From Rickettsia bellii RML369-C (GTDB lineage Bacteria > Pseudomonadota > Alphaproteobacteria > Rickettsiales > Rickettsiaceae): a stretch of 64,000 bases of DNA. Positions within the stretch are counted from its first letter, which is position 1; the number at the start of each line of letters is the position of its first letter. The translations under genes were made by a program, and so were the position numbers. Under the pieces are notes generated by a model. The model made no database searches. It saw nothing but the letters and a program-made list of their open reading frames with translations, and had not been told where the DNA came from. Location of the stretch: positions 1 through 64,000 of the forward strand of contig NC_007940.1 in assembly GCF_000012385.1 (NCBI RefSeq), given 5' to 3'. Shown here piece by piece: positions 1 through 9,276 of this stretch.

Positions 1-822
1 ATGACAAAGCTGATTATTCACCTAGTTTCAGACTCTTCTGTTCAAACTGCAAAGAGTGCAGCTCATTCTGCTCTTGCTCAATTTACTTCTTTGAAACCAA
101 AATTATATCATTGGCCAATGATTAGAAATTCAGAATTATTAAAAGAAGTATTGAGTAAGATAGAATCAAAGCATGGTATTGTATTATACACAATTGCGGA
201 TCAAGAACTAAGGAAGACTCTGACAAAATTTTGTTATGAATTAAAAATTCCTTGTATTTCGGTAATAAGTAAAATTATTAAAGAAATGTCAGTTTTTTCA
301 GGAATTGAGATAGAAAAAGAGCAAAATTATAATTATAAATTCGATAAAACTTATTTTGATACTCTTAATGCTATTGATTATGCTATAAGACATGATGATG
401 GACAGCTGCTTAATGAGTTACAGTTTGCAGATATTATATTAATAGGTCCATCTAGAACTTCTAAGACCCCTACTTCCGTATTTTTAGCATATAATGGGCT
501 AAAAACGGCAAATATTCCTTACGTTTATAATTGCCCGTTCCCTGATTTTATAGAAAAAGATATAGATCAATTAGTAGTAGGGCTTGTAATTAATCCAAAT
601 AGATTAATAGAAATAAGAGAAACTAGGCTGAATTTGCTACAAATTAATGAAAATAGAAATTATACAGATTTTAATATAGTACAAAAAGAATGTTTAGAAG
701 TTAAGAAAATTTGTGAATTAAGAAATTGGCCAGTAATAGATGTATCGACAAAATCAATAGAAGAAACAGCTGCTTTAATAATGCGGATATATTATAATAA
801 AAAAAATAAGTATAAAAAATAA
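1..822 (+). CDS. Pyruvate, phosphate dikinase regulatory protein (DUF299 kinase/pyrophosphorylase)
   Basis: Members of this family are bifunctional enzymes that phosphorylate PPDK or PEP synthase with ADP and dephosphorylate it with Pi, switching the enzyme off and on. The 273-residue length is normal for the family. The nucleotide-binding loop reads [11 protein letters not shown] at about residues 149-159, and HDDG lies at 131-134. The ATG is the first base of the window, so no upstream ribosome site can be seen; the alignment-like N-terminus (hydrophobic strand, then SDSSVQTA) suggests that this is the true start. In Rickettsia this gene normally precedes trxA, as it does here. The call rests on the family motif. 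Whether the target is PPDK rather than PEP synthase is inferred from Rickettsia biology. Confidence 0.9.
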   Translation: MTKLIIHLVSDSSVQTAKSAAHSALAQFTSLKPKLYHWPMIRNSELLKEVLSKIESKHGIVLYTIADQELRKTLTKFCYELKIPCISVISKIIKEMSVFSGIEIEKEQNYNYKFDKTYFDTLNAIDYAIRHDDGQLLNELQFADIILIGPSRTSKTPTSVFLAYNGLKTANIPYVYNCPFPDFIEKDIDQLVVGLVINPNRLIEIRETRLNLLQINENRNYTDFNIVQKECLEVKKICELRNWPVIDVSTKSIEETAALIMRIYYNKKNKYKK

Positions 823-890
823 AAATTTTCATTATTTACAAGTATAGTTTGGTAATTTATAATTTTACTTGTAAAAAATATAGAGGACAT

Positions 891-1208
891 ATGGCAAGTA
901 ATGTAACAGATAAATCTTTTGAAGAGGAAGTACTAAAATCAGATTTACCTGTATTAGTAGATTTTTGGGCTGAGTGGTGCAGTCCATGCAGAATGTTAAC
1001 ACCAATAATAGAAGAAATAAGTAAAGATTTAGAAAGTAAAGTGAAAGTACTTAAAATGAATATTGATGAAAATCCAGAAATTCCTTCAAAATATGGCATT
1101 CGTAGTATCCCAACAGTAATGTTATTTAAAAATGGTGAACAGAAAGATACTAAAGTAGGATTGCATCAGAAAAATTCGCTTATAGAATGGATTAACAATA
1201 ATATATAA
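891..1208 (+). CDS. trxA: Thioredoxin
   Basis: A 105-residue cytoplasmic disulfide reductase that passes electrons from thioredoxin reductase to ribonucleotide reductase and other targets. The active site reads WAEWCSPCR, with serine in place of the usual glycine between the two cysteines, and the cis-proline region SIPTVMLF is present. An upstream TTG at 849 would add 14 residues, but I chose the ATG at 891. It has a GAGGA ribosome site at 883-887 and gives the standard family length. The ABC-transporter gene follows after 11 bases, so the genes may be co-transcribed. Confidence 0.95.
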   Translation: MASNVTDKSFEEEVLKSDLPVLVDFWAEWCSPCRMLTPIIEEISKDLESKVKVLKMNIDENPEIPSKYGIRSIPTVMLFKNGEQKDTKVGLHQKNSLIEWINNNI

Positions 1209-1219
1209 GTATTAATTTT

Positions 1220-1966
1220 ATGTCTTTTAATCATTCTAAAGTATTTATAGAGATAAAAAACGCTTACGTTGAAGGTATAGATACCCACAAAAGAGCACAA
1301 GGATTAAAGCATTTCTTTCTTAACAGAGGGACTTCTTTTTCGCCAAATATACCTATATTAAAAAAAATTAACTTTTCTTGTTATGAAGGGGAAAAAGTAG
1401 CTTTTGTAGGTAGTAATGGTTCAGGAAAAAGTTCACTTTTAAAAATGATAGCAGGAATTTATCCGCCAATAAAAGGGACAATAAACGTTTGTGGCGAGAT
1501 TGCACCAATAATAGATATGGGTGTTGGTTTTGAACAAGAACAAACAGGTCGCGATAACATCAAAATGTTGATGCTTTATAACAATATGTTAGACAAGTAT
1601 AATAAAGAAACAGAACAGGAAATTATAGATTTTTCGGAATTAGGTAAAAAAATTGATTTGCCTATAAAAAATTATAGTTCAGGAATGCTAGCACGACTTG
1701 CCTTTTCTACATCAATATTTCAAAACCCTCAGATACTTTTACTTGATGAAGTTTTTGCTACAGGAGATAATTATTTTGTAGAAAAATCTTTAAATTTAAT
1801 GAAAAATAAGTTTAGAAACACACCTATTTCAATAATAGTAACTCATCAAGAAAATATAGTAAAAGAAAATTGTACTAGATGTATTTTATTGAGAGATGGT
1901 AATATTGTTGGAGATGGTAAACCTTCAGAAATATTCAAAATTTATACGAGAAGAAAAAGAAAATGA
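1220..1966 (+). CDS. ABC transporter ATP-binding protein, polysaccharide/O-antigen export type (Wzt-like)
   Basis: ATPase subunit of an ABC-2 type exporter. Visible motifs are Walker A GSNGSGKSS (about residues 64-72), signature YSSGMLARLAF, Walker B ILLLDEVFATGD and the H-loop THQ. The insert after Walker A, with a GVGFEQEQTGRDN stretch, is typical of Wzt/TagH-type ATPases that move cell-surface polysaccharides. At 248 residues it lacks the C-terminal carbohydrate-binding domain of long Wzt proteins. It overlaps the following permease gene by 4 bases (ATGA), so the two are translationally coupled and probably form one transporter at the inner membrane. The exported substrate cannot be told from sequence; O-antigen or another surface glycan is likely. 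Confidence 0.88.
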   Translation: MSFNHSKVFIEIKNAYVEGIDTHKRAQGLKHFFLNRGTSFSPNIPILKKINFSCYEGEKVAFVGSNGSGKSSLLKMIAGIYPPIKGTINVCGEIAPIIDMGVGFEQEQTGRDNIKMLMLYNNMLDKYNKETEQEIIDFSELGKKIDLPIKNYSSGMLARLAFSTSIFQNPQILLLDEVFATGDNYFVEKSLNLMKNKFRNTPISIIVTHQENIVKENCTRCILLRDGNIVGDGKPSEIFKIYTRRKRK

Positions 1967-2739
1967 TAAAGTATTTTTTGTCTAAAAAATATTGGGAATC
2001 AGTAATATTATTAGTCAAAGCATCTATAATAAGACAAAATAAAGATTCTTTTTTAGGTTCTTTATGGAGTCTAATTCAGCCATTTGTTAATATATTAGTA
2101 ATTTCATATTTTTTTGGTTTTTTACTACATCAACCAAGAGAATTTTTGATAATGAATCTAGTTGGAGGAATGCCTTTATGGACTTTTATAGTAAGTAGTT
2201 TAACAATTTCTTCAAATTCTTTAGTGACACGCGACCAAGTAATAAAAAAAGTTAGAATTTCTAAGACTTTTTTCCCAGTTGCAGATAGCTTAGCACAGCT
2301 ATATAACTTGTTTTGTTCATTTTTGGCAATGTATTGTGCTTTTATTTTGTTATTTCCAGAAAAGTTTACATGGCAAATAATATTTATGCCAATATTAATT
2401 TTACCGCTAATAGTTTGTATAATTAGTGGATCTATTGTGATGGCTTTTCTAACACCTTATATTCGTGATATTCCACAAATATTAAATGTTGTTTTAGGAG
2501 TCATTTATTGGAGCATACCGATAATTTATCCATATTCTTTAATTCCTGAGTCTAAAAGAAAATTCTTTGAGCTTAACCCGTTCTTTATAATTATAAGACC
2601 TGCACAATCATTGGTAATTAATGGGGCATTACCGGACTTAATATCAATAGGTAAATCTGTATTAGTAGCGTTTATCACTGTTTGTATAAGCTACTTAGTA
2701 TATAAACGCTTTTCAAAAAGAGTTATTTATTACCTATGA
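1963..2739 (+). CDS. ABC-2 type polysaccharide export permease (Wzm-like)
   Basis: Integral inner-membrane partner of the preceding ATPase. It has 258 residues, with about six hydrophobic segments and the ABC2_membrane pattern: an early cytoplasmic coupling segment containing SFLGSLWSLIQPF, and a conserved FFELNPFFIIIRPAQ stretch before the last helices. The start overlaps the ATPase stop by 4 bases, and its own stop overlaps the next start by 4 bases. The three genes from 1220 to 5990 therefore look like one transcription unit. No glycosyltransferase lies nearby, so the transported glycan is unknown. Confidence 0.88.
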   Translation: MIKYFLSKKYWESVILLVKASIIRQNKDSFLGSLWSLIQPFVNILVISYFFGFLLHQPREFLIMNLVGGMPLWTFIVSSLTISSNSLVTRDQVIKKVRISKTFFPVADSLAQLYNLFCSFLAMYCAFILLFPEKFTWQIIFMPILILPLIVCIISGSIVMAFLTPYIRDIPQILNVVLGVIYWSIPIIYPYSLIPESKRKFFELNPFFIIIRPAQSLVINGALPDLISIGKSVLVAFITVCISYLVYKRFSKRVIYYL

Positions 2740-5700
2740 AGCTTGGTTTTAATCTAGATTTTAAAAAATTAGATTTAACCGGTCTTAAAAAATTAGATCA
2801 AATATTTTTAGATTATCTCTTTAAAGCCAACAAATCGCTTTATGATAGTATATTATTATTTAGATCTAATCCTTATTCTATTCTCTCTCAAGATTATTCC
2901 GAATTTTTATTAAATATATCTCCTTACTTGGATGATTTTCTAGCAGAATTATTTTGTATTTCAAACGAAATTACAAGTTTGAGATTACAGCATAAAGATT
3001 TTGATATTATTTATGAGTGCAAAAGAAAATTTGTCCAGCGTTATGCCATCAAGAAATATTCACAAGAAAAAATAAAAGATATAGATTTTGAGGATATATA
3101 CTTAAAATTAGTTGATTTAATAGGTAAAAATTTTACTTCTAGAGATTTCGCTAAACAAGTAATTATATGGCAACAAGCAGAAGAGAGTTTTGTAAAAGAA
3201 TTAGATATAGCCGCACAATATGCTGCTTATAGGGTGTCATCTCGTGGCTTTATTGATGGTGTCATCCCGTGGTCCCGCCACGGGATCCAGAAAAAACAAA
3301 TAGATTCCGCAATCAAGTTGCGGAATGACATCTTGTTTGACCTCCCACAAAAGCTAGACAAAGAAAACCTAATAGATGATAAAAAAATATCTAAATATCA
3401 AAAAAATGAAAGGTTAAATTTTGATTATACAGATTCCTTTTTAAATCTGGATGAAGCTTTAAACCACTCTCATTATTGTATTTATTGCCATAAGCAAGAT
3501 AAAGATAGTTGTTCTAAGGGTCAAAATGTCATTCCTACAGAAGCTTTTTCATACAGCTCAAATCTGTCATCCCGTGGCTTGGGAACTAGATCCAGTAATA
3601 AAAAATACAACTGTAAAAAGCTCGATTTCTCTCGCTTTATACTGGATCTAGTTCCCAAGCCACGGGATGACACCGAACGCATTTTTCGATCCATACAACA
3701 ACTCCAATCAAGCCAGGGGATGAAAGGTTGCCCCCTAAAACAAAAAATTTCCGAGATGAATTACGTTAAAGCTCAAGGCTTTAATTTAAGTGCTCTTGCG
3801 ATTATTGTTATAGATAACCCAATGGTTGCGGCTACCGGTCATAGGATTTGTAATGATTGCTCAAAAGCCTGTATTTATCAAAAGCAAGATCCGGTAAATA
3901 TACCGCTAATAGAGTCAAATATTTTAGAAGAAACGCTTAAGTTACCTTATGGTTTAGAGATATATCTACTTTTAACTCGTTGGAATCCGCTTAATATTTA
4001 TAACCCGCTGCCAAAAGAATCTACTAACTATAATATTCTGGTTACAGGGCTTGGTCCGGGAGGTTTCAGTCTTAGTTATTATTTATTACGATCTGGTCAT
4101 AACGTCACGGCTATTGATGGTTTGAAAATTACACCTTTGCCTTTTGATATTCATAAGCCAATAAAATTTTGGCATGAATATAAAAATAAATTATCTGAAA
4201 GAGTACCGAAAGGATTTGGTGGAGTAGCGGAATATGGTATTACTGTTCGCTGGGATAAAAACAACCTTGATATATTACGGCTAATACTCGAGAGAAATAG
4301 CCAGTTTAAATATTATGATGGGGTGGCTTTAGATTTTAACATAACGAAAGAGCAAGCCTTTGATTTAGGTTTTGATCATATAGCTTTCTGCATTGGAGCT
4401 GGTAAGCCAAAAATTTTGGATATAGAGAATTTTGATGTTAAAGGTGTTAAAACAGCTTCAGACTTTTTAATGACTTTGCAAAGCGGTGGAGCGTTTTTAG
4501 AAAACTCTAATACTAATATGCTTATTAGGATGCCGATTGCGGTAATTGGTGGCGGTCTTACCTCTCTAGATGCAGCAACGGAAAGCTTATATTATTATAA
4601 AAAGCAGGTAAAGAGTTTTGTTAAAGATTACGAGTTTGTTGTTGCCAAATACGGCAAAGATTATACTGAAGAAGATAAGGAAATAGCCGAGGAATTTATT
4701 GCTCATGCAAAATTATTTGAGAAAGCTAAGAATAATGAAGAGCTAAAAGAGGTTTTTAAGAAACTGGGCGGAGCTACTATTTATTATCGTGGGAAGCTGC
4801 AAGATTCGCCGGCATATAAATTAAATCATGAGGAGCTAATATATGCATTAGCATTAGGAGTTAATTTTGAAGAAAATATGCAGCCTTTGAGAATTAATAA
4901 TGATAAATATGGGCATGTAGAGTCCGTGGAGTTCAGGAATCAAACCTATTTGATGTCATCCCGTGGCTTGACCACGGGATCCAGTAAATCAACAAACTGT
5001 AATGCTGTAGCAGACTTTCTGGATCCCGTGGTCAAGCCACGGATTGACATCATTGTTAAAGCCAAAACCGTGATCATGGCAATTGGTATAGAAAACAATA
5101 CCGAATTTGATGAAGATAAATATAGCTACTTTGGAGACTGCAACCCTAAATATTCAGGTAGTGTAGTTAAGGCTCTTGCTAATAGTAAAGATGGCTATGA
5201 GGCTATTAATAAGAAGTTAGCAAATAATAACCCGAATTTTAAAGGTGATTATAAAAACTTTGTAAAACAGCTAGATGATTTGTTAATTAGCAAGGTTCAC
5301 AAAATAAACATCTTAGGCGATAAAATTTTTGAGTTAGTAATTCACTCACCGCTTGCTGCTAGGAATTTTAAGCCAGGGCAGTTTTTCCGTTTACAAAATT
5401 ATTCTAATGATATAACTAAATTAATAGAACCTATAGCCCTAAGCGTTGCGGATATTGATATAGAAAGCGGCTTGATTAGTTTTATAATATATGATATCGG
5501 CAAATCAACTAGTTTATGTAAATTATTTTCTGAAGATGAAAAAGTAGTTTTAATGGGACCAAGCGGGATGCCCTTAGAGATACCAAGTAATAAAAGAATA
5601 GTAGTTATTGACACTGAACCGAATAATATTTTAATTAAAGCTCTAAAAGATAACAATAACGAAGTTATGTTTTTTACCTATCCTGAAATAAAAACACAAA

Positions 5701-5990
5701 AGCTAACTTCAGTAGATAGAGTAATAATTAATGCATCACCTGAAATAGCAGAAGAGTTACAAAGCTTAAAAATATTCGGTGAAAGTGCAGAGATAATTGT
5801 TAGCGTTAATTCATCTATGCAATGCATGATGAAAGGAATTTGTGGGCAGTGTATACAAAAAGTTGAAGATGAAAGAAAATATATTTTTGCTTGTAGCTGC
5901 CAAAATCAAAAAGCAGAAATAGTTGATTTTGAAAGCTTAAAAACCCGCTTGCGTCAGAATTCTTTACAAGAGAAGATGAAGAAATTATAA
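2736..5990 (+). CDS. Multidomain flavin/iron-sulfur pyridine-nucleotide oxidoreductase (GltD-like plus ferredoxin-reductase-like) with three in-frame palindromic elements
   Basis: The N-terminal part has Fe-S-type cysteine groups (HYCIYCHKQ..C, GCPLKQK, CNDCSKACIYQ). It is followed by an FAD/NAD(P)-binding domain with the dinucleotide motif VTGLGPGGFSLSYYLL at about residue 436 and a second motif IAVIGGGLTS. The last 240 residues resemble a ferredoxin-NADP reductase/PyrK-type module (FKPGQFFRLQNYS) ending in a cysteine cluster (CMMKGICGQC..CSCQ, about 1029-1055). The order recalls glutamate synthase small subunits fused to an electron-transfer subunit. The physiological substrate is unknown. 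Three RPEs add roughly 100 residues, and the reading frame survives all three. The start overlaps the permease gene by 4 bases. Confidence 0.8.
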   Translation: MKLGFNLDFKKLDLTGLKKLDQIFLDYLFKANKSLYDSILLFRSNPYSILSQDYSEFLLNISPYLDDFLAELFCISNEITSLRLQHKDFDIIYECKRKFVQRYAIKKYSQEKIKDIDFEDIYLKLVDLIGKNFTSRDFAKQVIIWQQAEESFVKELDIAAQYAAYRVSSRGFIDGVIPWSRHGIQKKQIDSAIKLRNDILFDLPQKLDKENLIDDKKISKYQKNERLNFDYTDSFLNLDEALNHSHYCIYCHKQDKDSCSKGQNVIPTEAFSYSSNLSSRGLGTRSSNKKYNCKKLDFSRFILDLVPKPRDDTERIFRSIQQLQSSQGMKGCPLKQKISEMNYVKAQGFNLSALAIIVIDNPMVAATGHRICNDCSKACIYQKQDPVNIPLIESNILEETLKLPYGLEIYLLLTRWNPLNIYNPLPKESTNYNILVTGLGPGGFSLSYYLLRSGHNVTAIDGLKITPLPFDIHKPIKFWHEYKNKLSERVPKGFGGVAEYGITVRWDKNNLDILRLILERNSQFKYYDGVALDFNITKEQAFDLGFDHIAFCIGAGKPKILDIENFDVKGVKTASDFLMTLQSGGAFLENSNTNMLIRMPIAVIGGGLTSLDAATESLYYYKKQVKSFVKDYEFVVAKYGKDYTEEDKEIAEEFIAHAKLFEKAKNNEELKEVFKKLGGATIYYRGKLQDSPAYKLNHEELIYALALGVNFEENMQPLRINNDKYGHVESVEFRNQTYLMSSRGLTTGSSKSTNCNAVADFLDPVVKPRIDIIVKAKTVIMAIGIENNTEFDEDKYSYFGDCNPKYSGSVVKALANSKDGYEAINKKLANNNPNFKGDYKNFVKQLDDLLISKVHKINILGDKIFELVIHSPLAARNFKPGQFFRLQNYSNDITKLIEPIALSVADIDIESGLISFIIYDIGKSTSLCKLFSEDEKVVLMGPSGMPLEIPSNKRIVVIDTEPNNILIKALKDNNNEVMFFTYPEIKTQKLTSVDRVIINASPEIAEELQSLKIFGESAEIIVSVNSSMQCMMKGICGQCIQKVEDERKYIFACSCQNQKAEIVDFESLKTRLRQNSLQEKMKKL
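3234..3332 (+). repeat. Rickettsia palindromic element inside a coding region (copy 1)
   Basis: About 99 bases inside the oxidoreductase gene. A GTGTCAT...CGTGG start and a nested short palindrome (CCCGTGGTCCCGCCACGGG) are followed by ATTCCGCAATCAAGTTGCGGAAT, another perfect hairpin. The insert is read through in frame and adds about 33 residues of low-complexity, basic sequence that does not match the flanking domains. RPEs inserted into Rickettsia genes are established. Confidence 0.8.
3565..3672 (+). repeat. Rickettsia palindromic element inside a coding region (copy 2)
   Basis: A near-perfect long palindrome of about 108 bases. The left arm runs TGTCATCCCGTGGCTTGGGA onward. The right arm is its reverse complement, ending CCCAAGCCACGGGATGACA. 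The middle AAAAGCTCGATTTCTCTCGC segment recurs in other copies in this window (for example 21557 and 44520). It is translated in frame inside the oxidoreductase. Confidence 0.88.
4953..5050 (+). repeat. Rickettsia palindromic element inside a coding region (copy 3)
   Basis: A 98-base palindrome whose left arm ATGTCATCCCGTGGCTTGAC and onward is complementary to the right arm GGTCAAGCCACGGATTGACAT. The inner part is CCACGGGATCCAG...CTGGATCCCGTGG. It is read in frame within the oxidoreductase gene, between strands of the central flavin-binding domain. Confidence 0.88.
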
Positions 5991-6012
5991 CTTGAATCTT
6001 CCTTTAGAAAAA

Positions 6013-6432
6013 TTAAAACTGTTGGATTACGCTTGTGACGACTCCCCAGATATACGTACCATTTTCAATTTTGGTAGGTGGGAAATCTTTATTTTCAGGC
6101 ATTAAGTAAGCTTCGTCGTTGATAAATTTTAAGCGTTTTACAGTAAATTCATTATTAATAACTGCAATTACTATTTTATTATTGGTAGGGGGTAGAGATT
6201 TATCAACTATCAATAAATCATTTTCTCTAATACCGGCATCTATCATAGAATCACCGGTTACTTGAACAAAAAAAGTTGATTTAGGATGCTTAATTAAATG
6301 GCTATTCAAATCAAGGCTATTACTCATATATCCGTCAGCAGGCGACGGGTAACCTGCCTGTACTTTCGTGTCAAATAACGGTAACTCACAAGCTTTTTCT
6401 ACAGAACAAGAAAAAATTTCTTTAATTTGCAT
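6013..6432 (-). CDS. umuD: UmuD-like S24 self-cleaving peptidase
   Basis: 139 residues, the length of E. coli UmuD. The cleavage dipeptide is Ala26-Gly27 (VQAGYPSPADGY). The catalytic dyad is Ser62 in TGDSMIDAG and Lys99 in FTVKRL, the same spacing as UmuD Ser60/Lys97. There is no N-terminal helix-turn-helix, so it is UmuD rather than LexA. In the SOS response RecA filaments trigger self-cleavage, and the product joins UmuC as DNA polymerase V. No umuC gene lies next to it, so its partner must be elsewhere or absent. It is transcribed convergently with the oxidoreductase gene. Confidence 0.85.
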   Translation of the reverse strand: MQIKEIFSCSVEKACELPLFDTKVQAGYPSPADGYMSNSLDLNSHLIKHPKSTFFVQVTGDSMIDAGIRENDLLIVDKSLPPTNNKIVIAVINNEFTVKRLKFINDEAYLMPENKDFPPTKIENGTYIWGVVTSVIQQF

Positions 6433-6498
6433 GTTAGAATATTCTATATAAATAAACTGAATTTTAACTTTTCTTTATAAGCAAGGCAAGCAAAAACT

Positions 6499-7605
6499 TT
6501 AGTAGTTATATTTTGCCATTAAACATCGTCTAAAAAATCTATTAATTGGTTCAGAATAAAATCTTGAAATCAAATATGAAATTAGCACAGAACAGAATAA
6601 AAACATGCTCAGCAATCCGATAGCAGGTAATCCAGAAAGATTTTTTGGCACAATAATGCCTCGTATTAATCCAAGTATGATGATATGAAAAAGGTATAGT
6701 TCATAACTAATTTTACCTAAAAAAGAAAGAAGCTTAGAAACAACATTTGACTTAAAAGTTTGGCTGTAAGATGAAATAATAATTAGCCCTGTGCCAAGAG
6801 ATACTAAAGAAAAGCCAATTGCTTCAAAGCCGTGAATTCCTAGTATAAAATAAACAAATCCTATCAACGAAAATCCAAAGACCCTAATTAGATTCTTTTG
6901 AGGAAAATATTTTATATTGCTTTTTAGTAGAGCTGATAATATACCAATGGATATTGCATCAGAACAGGCAAGATAACTATACATAAAAATTATTTCATCA
7001 TTCCTATTCATGTATCTATATATAGGGGATATAGCAATTATAGAGATTAGTATAAAAATTATAAGTTTCCTATTTCTAAGTATTACACAAGCTAAAGGAA
7101 ATATTAAATAAAAGAACTCCTCTACAGATAAAGACCAGTAGATATTTATTGCATAATTAAAATATCCATAATAATCCATCATAACATTATGCCAAAAAGT
7201 TAGCACTGAAAATATTGTTAAGCCTAATGAAGGATTATTTACACCATCTTTATATACTAAATTTATAAATGATTTCAAATCTAAAGCATAAAACAAACTA
7301 ATAATTATTAATGCAAAAAATAGTGGTGGTAATATTCTTGCACATCGTAGCAAATAAAAATGCTTGATATCAATAGAGGCTAAATCACCATATCTTTTTA
7401 ACGCATTTGTACTAATTAAATATCCAGATATTACAAAGAATATTGTAACTCCATAATTTCCATGCATTAAGAAATTAAAATTCCAACTCTCTATTGTATA
7501 ACTAAGGTGAAAATGTAGTATCAAAACTAAAATAATTGCTATACCACGTAGTACGTCAATTAGTTCATCTCGTTTTTGAACGTGTAATAGAACCAATTTT
7601 TGCAT
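6499..7605 (-). CDS. Acyltransferase family 3 (OafA/YrhL-like) membrane protein
   Basis: 368 residues, about ten hydrophobic segments. The first carries the family motif (DVLRGIAIILVLILHFH) with the conserved Arg and His. A downstream NIYWSLSVEEFFYLIFP segment is the classic second motif (WSLxVEEqFY). Family members transfer acyl groups to sugars of LPS, peptidoglycan or exported glycans. The gene stands alone on the minus strand, with umuD downstream. The acceptor is unknown; a surface polysaccharide is the likely one. Confidence 0.87.
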   Translation of the reverse strand: MQKLVLLHVQKRDELIDVLRGIAIILVLILHFHLSYTIESWNFNFLMHGNYGVTIFFVISGYLISTNALKRYGDLASIDIKHFYLLRCARILPPLFFALIIISLFYALDLKSFINLVYKDGVNNPSLGLTIFSVLTFWHNVMMDYYGYFNYAINIYWSLSVEEFFYLIFPLACVILRNRKLIIFILISIIAISPIYRYMNRNDEIIFMYSYLACSDAISIGILSALLKSNIKYFPQKNLIRVFGFSLIGFVYFILGIHGFEAIGFSLVSLGTGLIIISSYSQTFKSNVVSKLLSFLGKISYELYLFHIIILGLIRGIIVPKNLSGLPAIGLLSMFLFCSVLISYLISRFYSEPINRFFRRCLMAKYNY

Positions 7606-7635
7606 GATTTACCTGATTAAAAATGGTATATAACA

Positions 7636-8670
7636 TTAGAAATCTTTAGCAAGCTCTGCTTCTAATTCTTCAATAGTTGGAAGTTCTCCCTTTATCTCTT
7701 TAGGTAAATTTTCAGTTATTTTATACTCAGCAAGTCCGATTGGTTTACTCATATCACGCAATGCATACTCTGCTAATACATTATTTTTAGACTTGCATAG
7801 AATTAATCCGATAGAAAGGTTGTCATTCGGATGTTTTAAAAGATCATCTATAACTGATAAATAAAAGTTCATTTTACCGGCATATTCTGGCTTAAAATCT
7901 TTATCCTTAAGCTCAATTACTACAAAACAACGAAGCTTTAAATGATAAAATAATAAATCAATGTAAAAATCTTGTTCACCTATTTCTAAGTGATATTGTC
8001 TGCCAACAAAAGCAAAGCCTGCCCCAAGCTCAAGTAAAAATTTCTCTATGTGCTTAGTTAATTCTTTTTCTACTTCCCTTTCATGTGCTTCTTTACCTAC
8101 ACTTAAAAAATCAAAAATATACGGATCTTTAAGTGTATAATGTGCTAGATCAGATTGGGAAGAAGTTAGTTTATTTTGAAAGTTTGTTATTGCTTGCCCT
8201 TGTCTTTTATGTAATTCAAGTTCGATTTGTCTAATTAGTGTGCTACGTGACCAACCATTTTCAATTGTTTTCTTTATGTAAAAAATTCTATGTTGATTGT
8301 CTTTTACTTTGTCTAATAGAACTACTATATGAAACCAAGGTAATTGTGCAGCAACCTGCTGCACAAATTCTGTATCCCTATATTCTTCAGCAAAACGCTT
8401 CATATATTTAAGGTTTCTGCTACCAAATCCTTTCATTTCAGGGAATGCAGAATGTAGATCACGGCTTAAATTATCTATTACTTTAGCACCCCAACCATAC
8501 CTTTCTTGTCTATTAAGAATTTCACTGCATATATAATGATAGAGTCTTATTAGTTCACTATTTACTGACCTTGCAGCTTGATAGCGACTTTGAGATACAC
8601 GAATTTTTAGTTGTTCTAAAAATTCTAAATATTCTGAATTAACAATATTAGTACTCATAAAAATTTTCAT
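7636..8670 (-). CDS. PDDEXK nuclease domain protein of the DUF1016/YhcG family
   Basis: 344 residues. The N-terminal half is the DUF1016 helical domain (RQERYGWGAKVIDNLSRDL and similar). The C-terminal half has a PD-(D/E)XK-like nuclease core, with FYIDLLFYHLKLRCFVVIELK at about residues 233-253 supplying the Asp and Glu-x-Lys. Family members are often horizontally transferred and linked to restriction or toxin-antitoxin loci; the function is not established. The start ATG at 8670 follows an alternative ATG-rich stretch, and MSTN at residue 5 could also be the start. No partner gene is adjacent. Confidence 0.82.
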   Translation of the reverse strand: MKIFMSTNIVNSEYLEFLEQLKIRVSQSRYQAARSVNSELIRLYHYICSEILNRQERYGWGAKVIDNLSRDLHSAFPEMKGFGSRNLKYMKRFAEEYRDTEFVQQVAAQLPWFHIVVLLDKVKDNQHRIFYIKKTIENGWSRSTLIRQIELELHKRQGQAITNFQNKLTSSQSDLAHYTLKDPYIFDFLSVGKEAHEREVEKELTKHIEKFLLELGAGFAFVGRQYHLEIGEQDFYIDLLFYHLKLRCFVVIELKDKDFKPEYAGKMNFYLSVIDDLLKHPNDNLSIGLILCKSKNNVLAEYALRDMSKPIGLAEYKITENLPKEIKGELPTIEELEAELAKDF

Positions 8671-8763
8671 TGATTATATTATAAATTAAGTTAGTGCTAT
8701 ACTCTAGCTTGATTATAATACACAGAAAAACAACTTTTGATACTAATAATTTTAATATTTTGG

Positions 8764-9258
8764 CTAGCAATCCGCAGGATGACGCTCATAAATCTGTTCT
8801 ATCACGCCGTCAAGACCCATTAAGAAAGTATAAACTTTTAGTTGTGGAAATTTTTCTTTGATTATCTTACGGGCTTTATTTAAAATTTCCGTATGTGCTT
8901 CGGTTTCTTTTTCTTTAGTGCTTAAACGTTCTTCGGCTATGAGCTTTTTATATGCCCCACATTCACGATGATCAAGGAAAATGATTTGTTTGATGTTATG
9001 TAAGTCTTGTAAAATTTCTATAGTATCTTCTATAGTCTTTCCCCAATGGGTGTATTTCTCATTAACAAGAGCAAGAGAAGCACCAGGAAGTGATACCTTA
9101 TCGAAATCATCTTCTAAACCTAGTTGTTTCATTAACTTATCTGTTTCATCTATCAATCTAAAATCTACGCAACTTATTAAAAGAGTTGAAGCTTCATTTA
9201 GAGTTTTTAAATGTTCTTTACTTACTTCTACTTTTACAATCTTTTTGTCGGCAAGCAT
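8764..9258 (-). CDS. Beta-carbonic anhydrase-like protein
   Basis: 164 residues. Both zinc-site motifs of beta-carbonic anhydrases are visible: CVDFR (Cys30, Asp32, Arg34) and HREC (His97, Cys100), with the supporting LPGAS and GYxG-like ECGAY segments. It is shorter than classical enzymes (about 200 residues) and close to the small carbonic-anhydrase-like subgroup, so activity is not certain. If active, it interconverts CO2 and bicarbonate in the cytoplasm. It lies 18 bases after pgsA on the same strand and may share its transcript. Confidence 0.78.
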   Translation of the reverse strand: MLADKKIVKVEVSKEHLKTLNEASTLLISCVDFRLIDETDKLMKQLGLEDDFDKVSLPGASLALVNEKYTHWGKTIEDTIEILQDLHNIKQIIFLDHRECGAYKKLIAEERLSTKEKETEAHTEILNKARKIIKEKFPQLKVYTFLMGLDGVIEQIYERHPADC

Positions 9259-9276
9259 ATTTAATGAACCTAAAAA

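Noticed and set aside
1-200. Replication origin at the window start
   Set aside because: Coordinate 1 is inside a gene. The expected origin, if near, lies before the window, and I see no DnaA-box cluster here.
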